Part shown: positions 9,554 to 19,926 of the stretch, piece by piece | Numbering within the stretch: position 1 is the stretch's first letter | How the letters are laid out: every line of letters starts with the position of its first letter | Assembly: GCA_022457065.1 (NCBI GenBank) | Contig: JAJGBQ010000001.1 | Span: 6,634,001-6,698,000, forward strand | Source of the DNA: Curvularia sp. ZM96 | Lineage: Eukaryota; Ascomycota; Dothideomycetes; Pleosporales; Pleosporaceae | Direction: 5' to 3' | DNA: 64,000 nt | Notes under the pieces: generated by a model | What the model saw: only the letters and a program-made list of their open reading frames with translations | What the model was told of the DNA's origin: nothing | Databases searched by the model: none | Program-made: the position numbers and the translations under genes

Positions 9554-12307
9554 ATGGCTGACATCAACAAGAATACCGACGGCCCGGAGCCGTACTCCGC
9601 GGCTGGCTTCGACTTTACCCTCTTGCCAGATTACGACTGTGACTTCGTCGACGAAGACCACTTTATCGAGTTTGCCAAAGCACTGGCTGCGCCCGAGAAC
9701 TCGCCATCCACCGAAGATCTCACGTCGCCGCCACCCGAGCGAGCCTTTATCACGGCACAAAACGACTGGCGACCCGTCCACCAGCGCGTCAAGCGGCGCA
9801 AGAAGACAAAGGCCCCGCCGCACCGCGGCAAAGACGAGACACGCGAAGGCTTCGTCTATGTGCTGCTCAAGTGGCCTCTGCTAATTGTGGTGCTTGGATG
9901 GTTGCTCTTCCTAAGCATAGCCTACGTCTTCACGCGCCTGTACATCTATCTCTACGAGCACTGGGTTACATGGCGGGGAACACGCCAAAGGCTGCGCCAG
10001 CGCCTACAAAACGCGAGATCATACGAAGAATGGGTACAAGGCGCGAAAGAGATGGATACATATCTTGGCAACGACGCGTGGAAGGAGAAGGCAGAATATG
10101 CCTACTACGACAGCAAGACAATCGCAAAGGTGCACCAGCAAATGGTCAAATTACGGCAAAAGGCAGAAGCGGAAGAAAACACGTCTTCGGGCCCAAAAGA
10201 TAAGCAAGGCCCACACACAGCCGTTGAGGATCTTCGTGCGCTCTTAGAAGGTAAGAGTGTCCCCACTTACGCAGGAGCCGGCCGGCAAGCTAACGCCTTC
10301 ATGCAGCTTCCATGAAGAACAACTTTGTTGGATTTGAGAACCCTCGACTATATAGCGAAACATACTACGGAACTAAAAAGCTTGTCCAGGACTTTGTGGA
10401 TGAAGCTGAGACCTCGCTCTCCTTCCTCCTGCGAACCACGCAGCTTGACGCTGACAACAAGCGCGCACTCTTCAAGCACCTGGGCAGCAACTTTGGTCGA
10501 ACCGCACTCTGTCTATCGGGAGGGGCCACATTCGCCTACTACCACTTTGGTGTGGCCAAAGCTTTAATGGACACCGACCTTCTGCCTGAAGTCATTACAG
10601 GCACGTCGGGCGGCGCCCTTGTTGCTGCGTTGCTATGTACAAGGACAGATGATGAGCTTAAGAAGCTGCTTGTACCAGCCCTTGCTTATCGTATCACAGC
10701 TTGCCATGAAGGATTTCTCACATGGTCAAAGAGATGGTGGAAAACCGGCGCCAGGTTCGACAGTATTGATTGGGCCAAGAAGTGTGCTTGGATGACACAC
10801 GGCAGCCTGACGTTCAAAGAAGCATACCAAAGAACTGGTCGCATACTGAATGTCTCATGCGTACCATCTGATCCTCACTCACCGACTATCCTAGCCAACT
10901 ATATTACCGCCCCAGACTGTGTAATTTGGTCGGCAGTCTTGGCTTCAGCTGCTGTTCCTGGTATTCTCAACCCGGTGGTATTGATGAAAAAGAACAAAGA
11001 CGGAACTCTTGCACCTTACTCTTTTGGTCACAAATGGAAGGATGGCAGTCTTAGGTAAGTCTGAGAATCCGCAAAGCTTTCATCTACTGACGATAGCCCG
11101 CACGGCTTGTAGGACGGATATTCCACTCAAGGCACTGAACCTTCATTTCAACGTGCGCTTTTCAATCGTCAGTCAAGTCAATCCTCACATTAACATCTTC
11201 TTCTTCTCGTCTCGTGGATCGGTCGGCCGACCTGTCACCCATCGACGCGGTCGCGGCTGGAGAGGCGGCTTTCTCGGCTCAGCTACAGAGCAGGTATGTC
11301 AAGCACATCCTTCCTCGATAAGTTTCTTGTACCATTTCTGACGGCACCCGTAGTATCTCAAACTTGATCTCTACAAGTGGCTCAAGGTTCTCCGTCATCT
11401 AGAACTTTTGCCTCGACCATTAGGTCAGGACTGGAGCGAGCTGTGGTTGCAACGTTTTAGCGGAACGATCACCATTTGGCCCAAGTCCATCCCCTCAGAC
11501 TTCATTCACATCTTGTCTGATCCCACTCCACAAAGACTAGCTCGCATGATTCATGTGGGTCAGCAATCTGCTTTCCCCAAACTGAAGTTTATTGCAAACC
11601 GGGCCAAGCTAGAACGCGCGATCCAAGAGGGCAGGCGGAAATATAGGCCTCGAGGCGCACGCGATGAAGACGCGATCAACGCGCTCAGTGAAGAGGATCT
11701 CCGTAGCTTGCTCAAGCGCACAAACAGCGATGGACCCAGTGGAGACGTTCCATACCCCGCATCTGGTTCGGAATCCTCGTCTTCTGCTGGCATTTCACGG
11801 CCTGGATCACCGATTGAGCTACCTCTAGGCTTCACTTTTACCCGCAAGCAGAAGGCCAAGCTTCCTGACATCGCAACAAACGTTGAAAAGCAGCCTAATG
11901 TTCCTGACAGTCCCTCCCTCTCCAAACGTCTGAGTGGCTGGTGGTCAGCCATGTCACCGCAAGCCTCTCCACGCCCTGACGTTGCACAACCCCCAGCGAC
12001 TCAAGGCAAGTTACGCGCTTCACCATTTAGTCATGACCGTCCCAATTCCATGTTTGAGTTCCGGTCACCAGGTGCGTTGGGTGATCTCCCTACTGGGAGG
12101 AAGCAGAGCAGAGTCTTTGATGACTCGGACGATGATGAAGTAATCCCGAGCAGTTCTCGGCGCAAGCAACAGCACCAAGGTGGCGGGTTTGGTGATACAG
12201 ATGCAGGAATGGAAGATTCAGAGGAGCATGGCGAAGCAGATTTTGGTGATGATGAAGAAGACAGAAAAGAAACGCAGAACGTTGCCGTAGGCCTTGGTCT
12301 GGAGTGA
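9554..12307 (+). CDS. Patatin-like triacylglycerol lipase (Tgl3/4/5 type), 859 aa
   Basis: Exons are 9554-10250, 10307-11054, 11113-11293 and 11354-12307, with three introns of 56-60 nt and phases that close exactly. This family hydrolyses triacylglycerol on lipid droplets. Residues about 100-135 form a long hydrophobic hairpin (LLKWPLLIVVLGWLLFLSIAYVF), the DUF3336-like N-terminal part of this group. The patatin core has the oxyanion loop CLSGGATFAYYHFGV, the nucleophile elbow GTSGG (Ser about 333) and the catalytic Asp in KDGSL (about 478, directly before intron 2). The C-terminal 250 residues are Ser/Asp-rich and disordered. The ordinary number and order of domains argue for an active enzyme. 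Assignment to Tgl3, Tgl4 or Tgl5 specifically is not possible by eye. Confidence 0.93.
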
Positions 12308-12778
12308 CCAGCATTTAAACTACCTTCATTTGTAATATAGCTAAATTAGACTGTAGAAAGCGTACTGTCTAGAATTTGATAGTTCTAATATAAAACAACA
12401 CTAACTGATAAAACGGTCCCTTTCGCTATCAAGTGTGTAAAAAAACAAGTAAATGAGGTACACATGGTTGCCGATTGCGTTTGTCCTCCCCACGCGTTGT
12501 GTGGCGTCCTTGGAATTCAAGCAGCACTGTTTGCGCTGGTAGAGCTCGCAGAGACTCTAACAACCTTCGAGTAATTTCACCTGGTGAATTTCACAGCATG
12601 AATACGTGTGTACGTGGATGTCGCGTGGTGGAGACGAGCTAGGCTTGGCATGTCGTCATCTTAACGCGCCTTGAACGCGCGATCACTAGGCAACAAGCGT
12701 CATGTCATAACTCATCTCAAACACCACAAGCAAATTCCATCTGTCAAAACTCATGGCCTGCGCCTATAGAGAAGTGCC
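12308..12778. other. Intergenic region, lipase to XPG nuclease
   Basis: About 470 bp. The left part is AT-rich (3' UTR-like); the right part is the presumed promoter of the nuclease gene. No gene or repeat was seen. Confidence 0.5.
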
Positions 12779-15700
12779 ATGGGTGTCACTGGCCTCTGGA
12801 CCGTCGTGCAGCCGTGCGCGCGGCCTATTAAGATTGAAACGCTGAACAAGAAACGACTTGCTGTCGATGCTTCCATCTGGATTTACCAATTTCTCAAAGC
12901 TGTACGTGACAAGGAAGGAAATGCCCTGCGCAACAGCCACATCGTTGGCTTCTTCCGCAGAATATGCAAACTCCTCTTCATCGGCATCAAGCCAGTTTTC
13001 GTCTTCGACGGTGGTGCTCCTGCGCTGAAACGACAAACCATTCGCCACCGTAAATCGCGCCGAGAGGGCAGACGGGACGATGCAGTTAAGACTGCTGCCA
13101 AGCTACTGGCGATACAGATGCAGAGGGCTGCTGAAGAGGAAGACCTGAAGAGGAGAGAAGCTGCAAAACATCCACGGGAAAAGGAACACGAAGATGAGAT
13201 ATCTGAAAACCTGGTATACGCAGACGAACTACTCCAGACGCCCCAGGAGCGGACGCAGAATCGTACATTCAAGAAAAAGGACCAATATCATTTACCAGAT
13301 CTTGGCAAGTCCATGGTGGAAATGGGCGCTGCAAACGACCCCAGAGTCATGTCACTGGAGGAATTGGAAGAGTATGCGCGGCAGTTCGATAGAGGTGAAG
13401 ACATCAATGTCTACGATTTTTCCAAGATCGATTTTGATGGCCACTTCTTTCAAAGTCTGCCTCCTGCCGATCGTTACAATATCCTGAATGCAGCTAGGCT
13501 CCGTAGCCGGCTCAGGATGGGTCACTCCAAAGAACAGCTTGATGCGATGTTCCCGGACAGAATGGCATTCTCAAAGTTTCAGATTGAGCGTGTACGCGAA
13601 CGCAACGAACTCACTCAACGGCTGATGAACCTCAACGGCATGAACGACGATGCTTTTGGCAGCGGGGGTTTCAATCGCATTGCGGGTGAGAGAGACAGGG
13701 AGTACGTCCTCGTTAAAAATGACGGAGTCGAGGGTGGCTGGGCACTTGGAGTGGTCCTGAACAAGGAAGCAGGAAAAGAATACAAGCCAATCGAGGTGGA
13801 ACCCCCACAGCCCGTAGTTAAGAATGATGACGAGTGGGAAGATGACGAAGATTTCGAGGACGTACCAATCGAAGGACTAAACCGGCTGCCTAAGCCTACA
13901 GGAGGGTTGAGTTCACAAGAGAAAGAAGGTCGTGAGTTCATTGCCAACGAGCTGGCAACACGGCGTCGACAGCTTTATAGGTCGAGGAAGGAAAATCCAA
14001 AGCAGGCCGCTCCAATACGGGCTGCGCCAGTTGACCACAATCCCGACTCGTTGTTCCTTGCTGACGATAACGATGACCAAGATTGGATGGATGTGCATGG
14101 TAATGACGACAATGTCCTAGTCGAGGACGTGGGAGACGAACTCGAGAATGAACAGCTCCAACAAGCGATTGCATTATCAATGCAGTCAGGACAAAGGCAG
14201 CCTCAGGAAAGCGCGGAGGAGTCCGAAGACGATCCTGTCCGTGAAGTTTTTCAACAAAGGCGTGCCGAAGAGACTAATCCCTTCGCTGGGACCAAGGGCT
14301 CCGGCCTTGCCATTGGAAGACTTGCCAATCAGCGCAGTAGTAAATTGGCTACGAAAGGCCCTTTCGAAGGTAGCGATAGTGAGGACGAAATCAACCTACA
14401 GGCTGCGCTGGCCGAATCTCGCAAGTCGAAACGTCCCGCGAAAGTGCAAAAGCCAACGCCTAGACCCCAAGTTCAAGCATCATCGTCCGCTGTTGAAACC
14501 GCACCCGGGAAGATAAACACCTCCGGGTTTGATGGGCCTCTTCCATTTGAAAGACTCAATCTGGGTAATTCTCTCCTTGGTAAAAAGAAGATGGACAAGC
14601 TGGAGGCAGACAATGCAGGAGGCTTCGAGAAGGACTACACAGAAGAGAAGAAGGGTGCAGCACCACTTCCGCCTTGGTTCAATGCCTCACGAGACATTGC
14701 ATCAGAAGTCAACGCTCAGCGACATGAAGAGAAGTTACAATGGGAAGAAGCTCGTCGAGAGGAAAAGAGCAGGTTTCAGTTCCAGGAACTCCCAAGCTTG
14801 CGCAAGCAAGACACAACGGAAGTCATTGATGTAGATGCACCTGCGAGTCAGAACCAAAAGCAAGTGATTGAGATTGACTCAGACGATGAGGTCGATGCGC
14901 ACATGGAAGATATGCCTACTGAAGAGCCAGAGTTGAAGATGGGCGATCTGGCTGACAAAGTCAGAGCGGAGCCTCCAAAGCCACTTTCTCCACGACAGCC
15001 ATCGCCGCCTTCCCAAGACCCTGCGTTGTTGAAAAAGGGCCCGTTTGCAGATGATTCTGATGAAGACCAAGTTGAATGGTCAGCGAGTGAGCCCGAAGAC
15101 GAAGGGCGCACGCAACAGAAAGCCGCAGATGGTGTGGAGGCAGAGTCACCTGCACGACAGACATCCGAAACTCCATCTGATGAGTTCGAGGATGTACCAA
15201 TGCAGACGGACTCAGTTCCTGCACCTGAGCCTGTCAAGTCGCCGTCACCCGAATTCGAGGACGTGCCCTTACAAGGCGGAAGTACTGCAGCACCCAAGTC
15301 TCCGAAGTCTCCATCGCCTGAATTTGAAGACGTTCCACTTCGACAGGACAAATCACGCCAAACCCAGAGGGAGTTTTCACCACTGCAGGGACCAGAAGAC
15401 CTTACGAAACCGATCGTCCCATACAGTGGCGTTGCTAATGACAATCTTCCTGTAGACGCGGCAGAGAGAGACGATTCTGACCAATACTCTGATCCAGAAG
15501 ACGAAGAGCTTTTCGCATCTCTCGCCAAGGAAGGAGAAGAGCACGCGCGTTTTGCTCAAGAGCTAACCAACAACACCGCCGCACGCATAGATTTTGACGA
15601 AGAGCTCAAGCAACTCCGCGCTCAACAGAAGAAGGACCGTCGAGACGCCGATGAAGTGACGCAAACCATGATCTCAGAGTGTCAGCAACTACTCACTTTG

Positions 15701-16756
15701 TTCGGCCTGCCATACATCACAGCGCCCATGGAGGCAGAAGCACAGTGCGCCGAACTCGTCAACCTGGGCCTTGTGGATGGGATCGTGACAGATGATTCCG
15801 ATATCTTTCTCTTCGGTGGCACGCGTGTGTACAAGAACATGTTCAACGCAGCTAAATTCGTCGAATGCTACCTTTCACAAGATCTCACGTCTGAATTCAG
15901 CCTCACGCGCGAAAAGCTAATCGACATTGCACAACTTCTCGGCTCAGACTATACAGCCGGCATCCCTGGCATCGGTCCCGTTACCGCGCTAGAAATTCTC
16001 TCCGAGTTCAAAGACCTCCAGAGCTTCAGGACGTGGTGGGACGGTGTGCAGAGCGGAACCATCAAGAAAGAAGACGATGCAAAGAGCCCGTTTCGAAGGC
16101 GGTTCCGCAAAAACCAGGCTACGAAACTGTTTCTGCCATCGTCTTTTCCTGACCCCAGAGTTGCTGAAGCATACCTGCACCCGGAAGTCGATAGTGACCC
16201 TGAGCCTTTTCAATGGGGCGTCCCTGATCTCGCGTCTCTCCGTACGTATCTGAGTGCACAGATTGGATGGAGCACAGAGCGCACGGACGAGGTTCTTGTC
16301 CCTGTTATTCGCGATATGAATCGCAGGGAGAAAGAGGGTACGCAGGCTAATATCACGAGGTTCTTTGAAGGTAGTGTGGGGGCGGGCGCTTTTGCGCCGA
16401 GGGTGAAGAATGCAGAGGGGCCGATTGGGAAGAAGAAGGGGAAGAGTGCCGTGGGGAAGAGGCTCGGCACAGCGTTGAGCAAGTTGGCGGAGAGGGAGGG
16501 GGCTGCGGGTGGGGCTGATGAGAGCAGTGAAGATGGGGCTGAGGAGGCTGGGCGTACTCAAGATGAGTTGGGCAGTAGTGGCTCAAATGGCAGAAAGAAG
16601 AGGAAGGCTGCTACGCGCAAGCCTACATCGCTCGCAGAGAAAGAAGACCAAGGCGCTGGGGACGATGCTGGAGAAGACGAAGACGACGAGGATGAATTAT
16701 ACGAGGAACCCTCGAAGAAGAAGTCTAAGAAGACGCGCAAGGCAAAGGTAGTCTAG
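12779..16756 (+). CDS. RAD2: DNA excision-repair endonuclease XPG/Rad2 (Rad13), 1325 aa
   Basis: This is a structure-specific 5'-flap type nuclease that makes the 3' incision in nucleotide excision repair. It is one uninterrupted exon. The XPG-N block starts at Met1 (MGVTGLW) with metal-binding Asp30 (AVDASIWIYQF) and Asp77 (FVFDGG). The XPG-I block is near residue 975 (APMEAEAQCAELV, then TDDSDIFLFG), followed by the helix-hairpin-helix GSDYTAGIPGIGPVTALEIL. The two are separated by the roughly 850-residue acidic spacer typical of XPG. The spacer has a ubiquitin-interacting-like LQQAIALSMQSG (about 459) and three tandem copies of SPSPEFEDVPL-like units (15175-15350). Residues about 1189-1196 are a PIP box (QANITRFF) for PCNA. 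The C-terminus is Lys-rich, probably nuclear localisation. All catalytic acids expected are present. Confidence 0.96.
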   Translation: MGVTGLWTVVQPCARPIKIETLNKKRLAVDASIWIYQFLKAVRDKEGNALRNSHIVGFFRRICKLLFIGIKPVFVFDGGAPALKRQTIRHRKSRREGRRDDAVKTAAKLLAIQMQRAAEEEDLKRREAAKHPREKEHEDEISENLVYADELLQTPQERTQNRTFKKKDQYHLPDLGKSMVEMGAANDPRVMSLEELEEYARQFDRGEDINVYDFSKIDFDGHFFQSLPPADRYNILNAARLRSRLRMGHSKEQLDAMFPDRMAFSKFQIERVRERNELTQRLMNLNGMNDDAFGSGGFNRIAGERDREYVLVKNDGVEGGWALGVVLNKEAGKEYKPIEVEPPQPVVKNDDEWEDDEDFEDVPIEGLNRLPKPTGGLSSQEKEGREFIANELATRRRQLYRSRKENPKQAAPIRAAPVDHNPDSLFLADDNDDQDWMDVHGNDDNVLVEDVGDELENEQLQQAIALSMQSGQRQPQESAEESEDDPVREVFQQRRAEETNPFAGTKGSGLAIGRLANQRSSKLATKGPFEGSDSEDEINLQAALAESRKSKRPAKVQKPTPRPQVQASSSAVETAPGKINTSGFDGPLPFERLNLGNSLLGKKKMDKLEADNAGGFEKDYTEEKKGAAPLPPWFNASRDIASEVNAQRHEEKLQWEEARREEKSRFQFQELPSLRKQDTTEVIDVDAPASQNQKQVIEIDSDDEVDAHMEDMPTEEPELKMGDLADKVRAEPPKPLSPRQPSPPSQDPALLKKGPFADDSDEDQVEWSASEPEDEGRTQQKAADGVEAESPARQTSETPSDEFEDVPMQTDSVPAPEPVKSPSPEFEDVPLQGGSTAAPKSPKSPSPEFEDVPLRQDKSRQTQREFSPLQGPEDLTKPIVPYSGVANDNLPVDAAERDDSDQYSDPEDEELFASLAKEGEEHARFAQELTNNTAARIDFDEELKQLRAQQKKDRRDADEVTQTMISECQQLLTLFGLPYITAPMEAEAQCAELVNLGLVDGIVTDDSDIFLFGGTRVYKNMFNAAKFVECYLSQDLTSEFSLTREKLIDIAQLLGSDYTAGIPGIGPVTALEILSEFKDLQSFRTWWDGVQSGTIKKEDDAKSPFRRRFRKNQATKLFLPSSFPDPRVAEAYLHPEVDSDPEPFQWGVPDLASLRTYLSAQIGWSTERTDEVLVPVIRDMNRREKEGTQANITRFFEGSVGAGAFAPRVKNAEGPIGKKKGKSAVGKRLGTALSKLAEREGAAGGADESSEDGAEEAGRTQDELGSSGSNGRKKRKAATRKPTSLAEKEDQGAGDDAGEDEDDEDELYEEPSKKKSKKTRKAKVV

Positions 16757-16907
16757 TCAACTTCAGCAATAGTACCTCTCTCAACTTTAGGAGCAACAAT
16801 AAAGGACCGGATTATAACAATAGATAATTCCACAAATGGTATAATGCCATCTTCATCCCCCTTCGCGTCGCTTCAAAACAAGTAAACAAACGAACGCAAG
16901 ACCTCAT

Positions 16908-18981
16908 TTAAAGCTTGATGCCTCCACCCTCAATCAACTCCAAATCAGCCTTCGTGAACCGGACATAAGTGCCATCCTTCAACCAGTACAAGAGATCTCC
17001 ATTCTTCTCCACAACAGCCGGATCAATACCATCCTTCTGCAACAAATGCTTCTGCTGCTTATTCGTGCCCGTAAGCTGCATTTCCTTGGTGACGCGGATC
17101 CAGATTGGGGCCGCGAAAGCAGGCAGCTCCTTCTTTACGTGCTGAGCTAGAGAAGACAGGGTAGCGTCTGAGGGGGCACCACCGGCAGCAGCTTGGTCCT
17201 TGAAGACGATAGCAGCACAGCCAGCGCGGCCGTCGTGGCGGGGGATCTGGACGCCGTAGACGTTTGCTTCGGCGACGGCGGGGTGCTTTCCGAGGACCTC
17301 GCTGACTTCGGCGGTAGAGACGTTTTCGGCTTTCCAGCGGAAAGTGTCGCCGAGGCGGTCGACGAACCAGAAGCGGCCTTCCTTGTCCCAGCGCATGAGG
17401 TCGCCGGTGCGGAAGTAGGCATCGCCTTTGGTCTTCACGTCGCGGATGATTTTGCTGTTGGTAGCTTTTGAGTTGCCGTAGTAGCCTTGGTAGCTCTGCT
17501 TAATGTTGGAGGCGTCAAGTTTGCTAAGCATTTCACCTGGTTCGTTCCAGTCGCAGATCTGGCACAGGCCGGTCTTCGGGTCGCGGATGGGCTCTGGAGG
17601 GTCGGATTCCGGATCCATGCGTACGAGGCAGTTTCTTATCCCCATGAGCATGTTGCCTATTGTGCCATTGCGTGCGATCGCGCCAGTGGAGAAGGAGTTT
17701 GTAGAGCGGTTGAAGAGGGCGCCTGGGCTCTCTGTTGCTGCATAAAATTCAAAGATGGTCTCGATGCCAAAGCGCTCCTTGAAGGCCTCCCAAACGTCAG
17801 GGCGCAAGCCGTTTCCAAATGCCGCGCGGAGTTTGTGTTGCTTGTCCAGGGGTGACGGAGGTGCGGAGAGGAGATATCGACATGTCTCGCCGACGTATTG
17901 GAGGATAGTGGCGTTGGAGTCGCGGATTTCAGGCCAGAAAGTCTTATGAGAGAACTTCTTAGAAATGCAGACTGTGCTTCCGGCGCGGAGGACAGAGCAT
18001 ATACCTAGGATCGAGGCCGAGCTGTGGTATAGTGGCATAGATGCGTACAAGACATCGTTGTTGAGCCCCAGCCAAATTCCCGCGAACTTGGCGGCAGAGG
18101 TACATCTGCCCCAAGCTATGTTAGCGGGCTTAGGAAGGCCAGTTGTGCCGGATGTGTAGATCAACATGGCCATGCTGGTGCGTGTTTGGCCTGAGCGGAC
18201 TGAGTCTGGGAAGCGTGTCGCCGGCTGGTTAAGGATGTGTGATGTCAATGCATCATCGAAGAAGATGACTTCGATCTTTCGTTCACCGCTTGACTCGACA
18301 GCAGCTTCTGAGGACTGCGCCTGTTTCTTGAGGGATTGTGGGGTGTCGGACTCTTCAAGCTGGAAGCTGAACTCAACCTTGTCCGCGCAGTCTGTTCGAA
18401 TGAGACCTTGCTCCCTCAGCACGTCATCGTTGAAGTTGGCTTTGCTGTCTTGATCCACAAGCACCAGCTTAGCCGTACTTGTCTTTATGGTATGCACCAG
18501 TGGCTTTCCCGTTAGGTTATAGTTGATAAAGGCCGGTCTTGCGCCAATGCTCCAAAGGCCATACCATAACCAGATAAAGACGTCTGAGTTCATAAAGTCC
18601 ATTGCGACGATATCATCCTTGTCTACACCCTTGCTCTTCAACCACACTCCATAGCGGAGGACCGTATCGTAAGCTTGCGCGTACGTCCATTTCTGTCCCT
18701 GAAAGATGATCCAAGGTTGGTTTGCCCGTGAGGATTTCGCATGCGATTCGAGTTCGTAGAAGAGGTTCAGTTGGTCGCGTCGTTCGAGGAGCGCGCCGTT
18801 GATCTGGCTGCCGAACAGAGCAGATATCATCGGCCAGTCGTACGTGAAGCCATGGCGACCGTTGAGGTATGCAACGCCAGCTGCCGCGGCCGGCAGAGCG
18901 AATGGAAGCACTATGATGGCCCATTAGCACAAAGTTGGGGAAGCAGGGTCGCTGTACGCGGCTACAACGCTTACCGGACAT
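16908..18981 (-). CDS. FAT1: Very-long-chain acyl-CoA synthetase / fatty acid transporter (Fat1/FATP type), 669 aa
   Basis: The coding exons are complement 18981-18975 (7 nt: Met, Ser and one base) and 18910-16908, joined across a 64-nt GTAAGC...CATAG intron. The spliced start MSVLPFALP avoids the GTG that opens the long frame. These enzymes activate long and very long fatty acids to CoA thioesters and assist uptake, at ER, lipid droplets or peroxisomes. Visible signatures are the AMP-binding P-loop YTSGTTGLPKPAN (about 253), FYAATESPG, and the FATP/VLACS block YFRTGDLMRWDKEGRFWFVDRLGDTFRWKAENVST (with the TGD and RLGDTFRWK core). A hydrophobic N-terminus is present. The C-terminus ends IKL, which resembles but does not match a canonical peroxisomal SKL signal. 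Confidence 0.92.
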
Positions 18982-19926
18982 AATGGATGAGCAGCGGAGG
19001 AAAGTAACGGTAAACTCGCCCGATTTGATACCGTTATATCAAGGATAGTTGAGGAGGGAAGTCAGAGTCAAGAGATATGGCTCAACCCCAAACCAATCGG
19101 CCACAACATGGCCTTCATCGTTGACTAGTGACGTTCGACCCCAGCTAGTCAGTGGAGCTGCCGAGGCAAGTTGCTCTCGGGTACCCCTGGTAATTCCCCG
19201 TGCAATCCGTCGACCAACCCTCTTCCATGCTTCCCCTCATTACCTTAGCCTAGTAAGCGTCTTGGTCTATTGGCAGAGAGCTATATGCTGCTCGCTTTTG
19301 CTGAGCGTGGGCGGTAACGGCGCTCAAGGGTATCCTGCTGGCGGTGGGCATACCCATTGCGCTGACTCGGCTCTCGAAGCAATGCATAAGGCATAATCTG
19401 CACAAAATGCAGCTCTGCCGATAAGTTTTGGAAAAGGCTGCGAGTGCGTTTTCGGTAGAGTAGTGTTGAAAGCACCATAAGAAAAGTAGCTCAGCTGGCT
19501 TCCCTGCAAGTTTCATTAGAATCATGCTCTGTCACGTGTGAACGCGTTCAGCAAAACAAAGCCCCCGCGCCGATTCCCATGCAGCTGAGAGTGGGAGAAA
19601 AAGTCGGAACGAAAAATGGATTATGATATACAAGAAATGCCTAGCGACACATGCGAGACCTATAGCTCAAGAGACAACTATATACGTAATAACCTGTATC
19701 CAAATCCATCTTTCCGTCGCCCCTTATCCCAAGGTATATATGATTTGCGCCAAACAATCGCTCCAGAAAATGCTGTTGGAGAAGTGAAGATAATAAAACA
19801 AGTACACCCAGAGCAGTCACGCAAGAACTCTTGCCTACACCCCGAGCGAGTTCGCGAATTGTGATATATAGATTACAGGAATGCCCTGTTGTCAACCGTA
19901 CCCATAAAAGGCGCGCCGGCCTTCAT
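18982..19926. other. Intergenic region, FAT1 promoter side
   Basis: About 945 bp. The left part carries the FAT1 leader and promoter. The AT-rich part around 19610-19865 looks like the 3' end of the next minus-strand gene. Short frames on both strands have no support. Confidence 0.5.

Noticed and set aside
14848..15528. A 226-codon minus-strand frame inside the XPG gene
   Set aside because: It is a Ser-rich shadow of the acidic XPG spacer.
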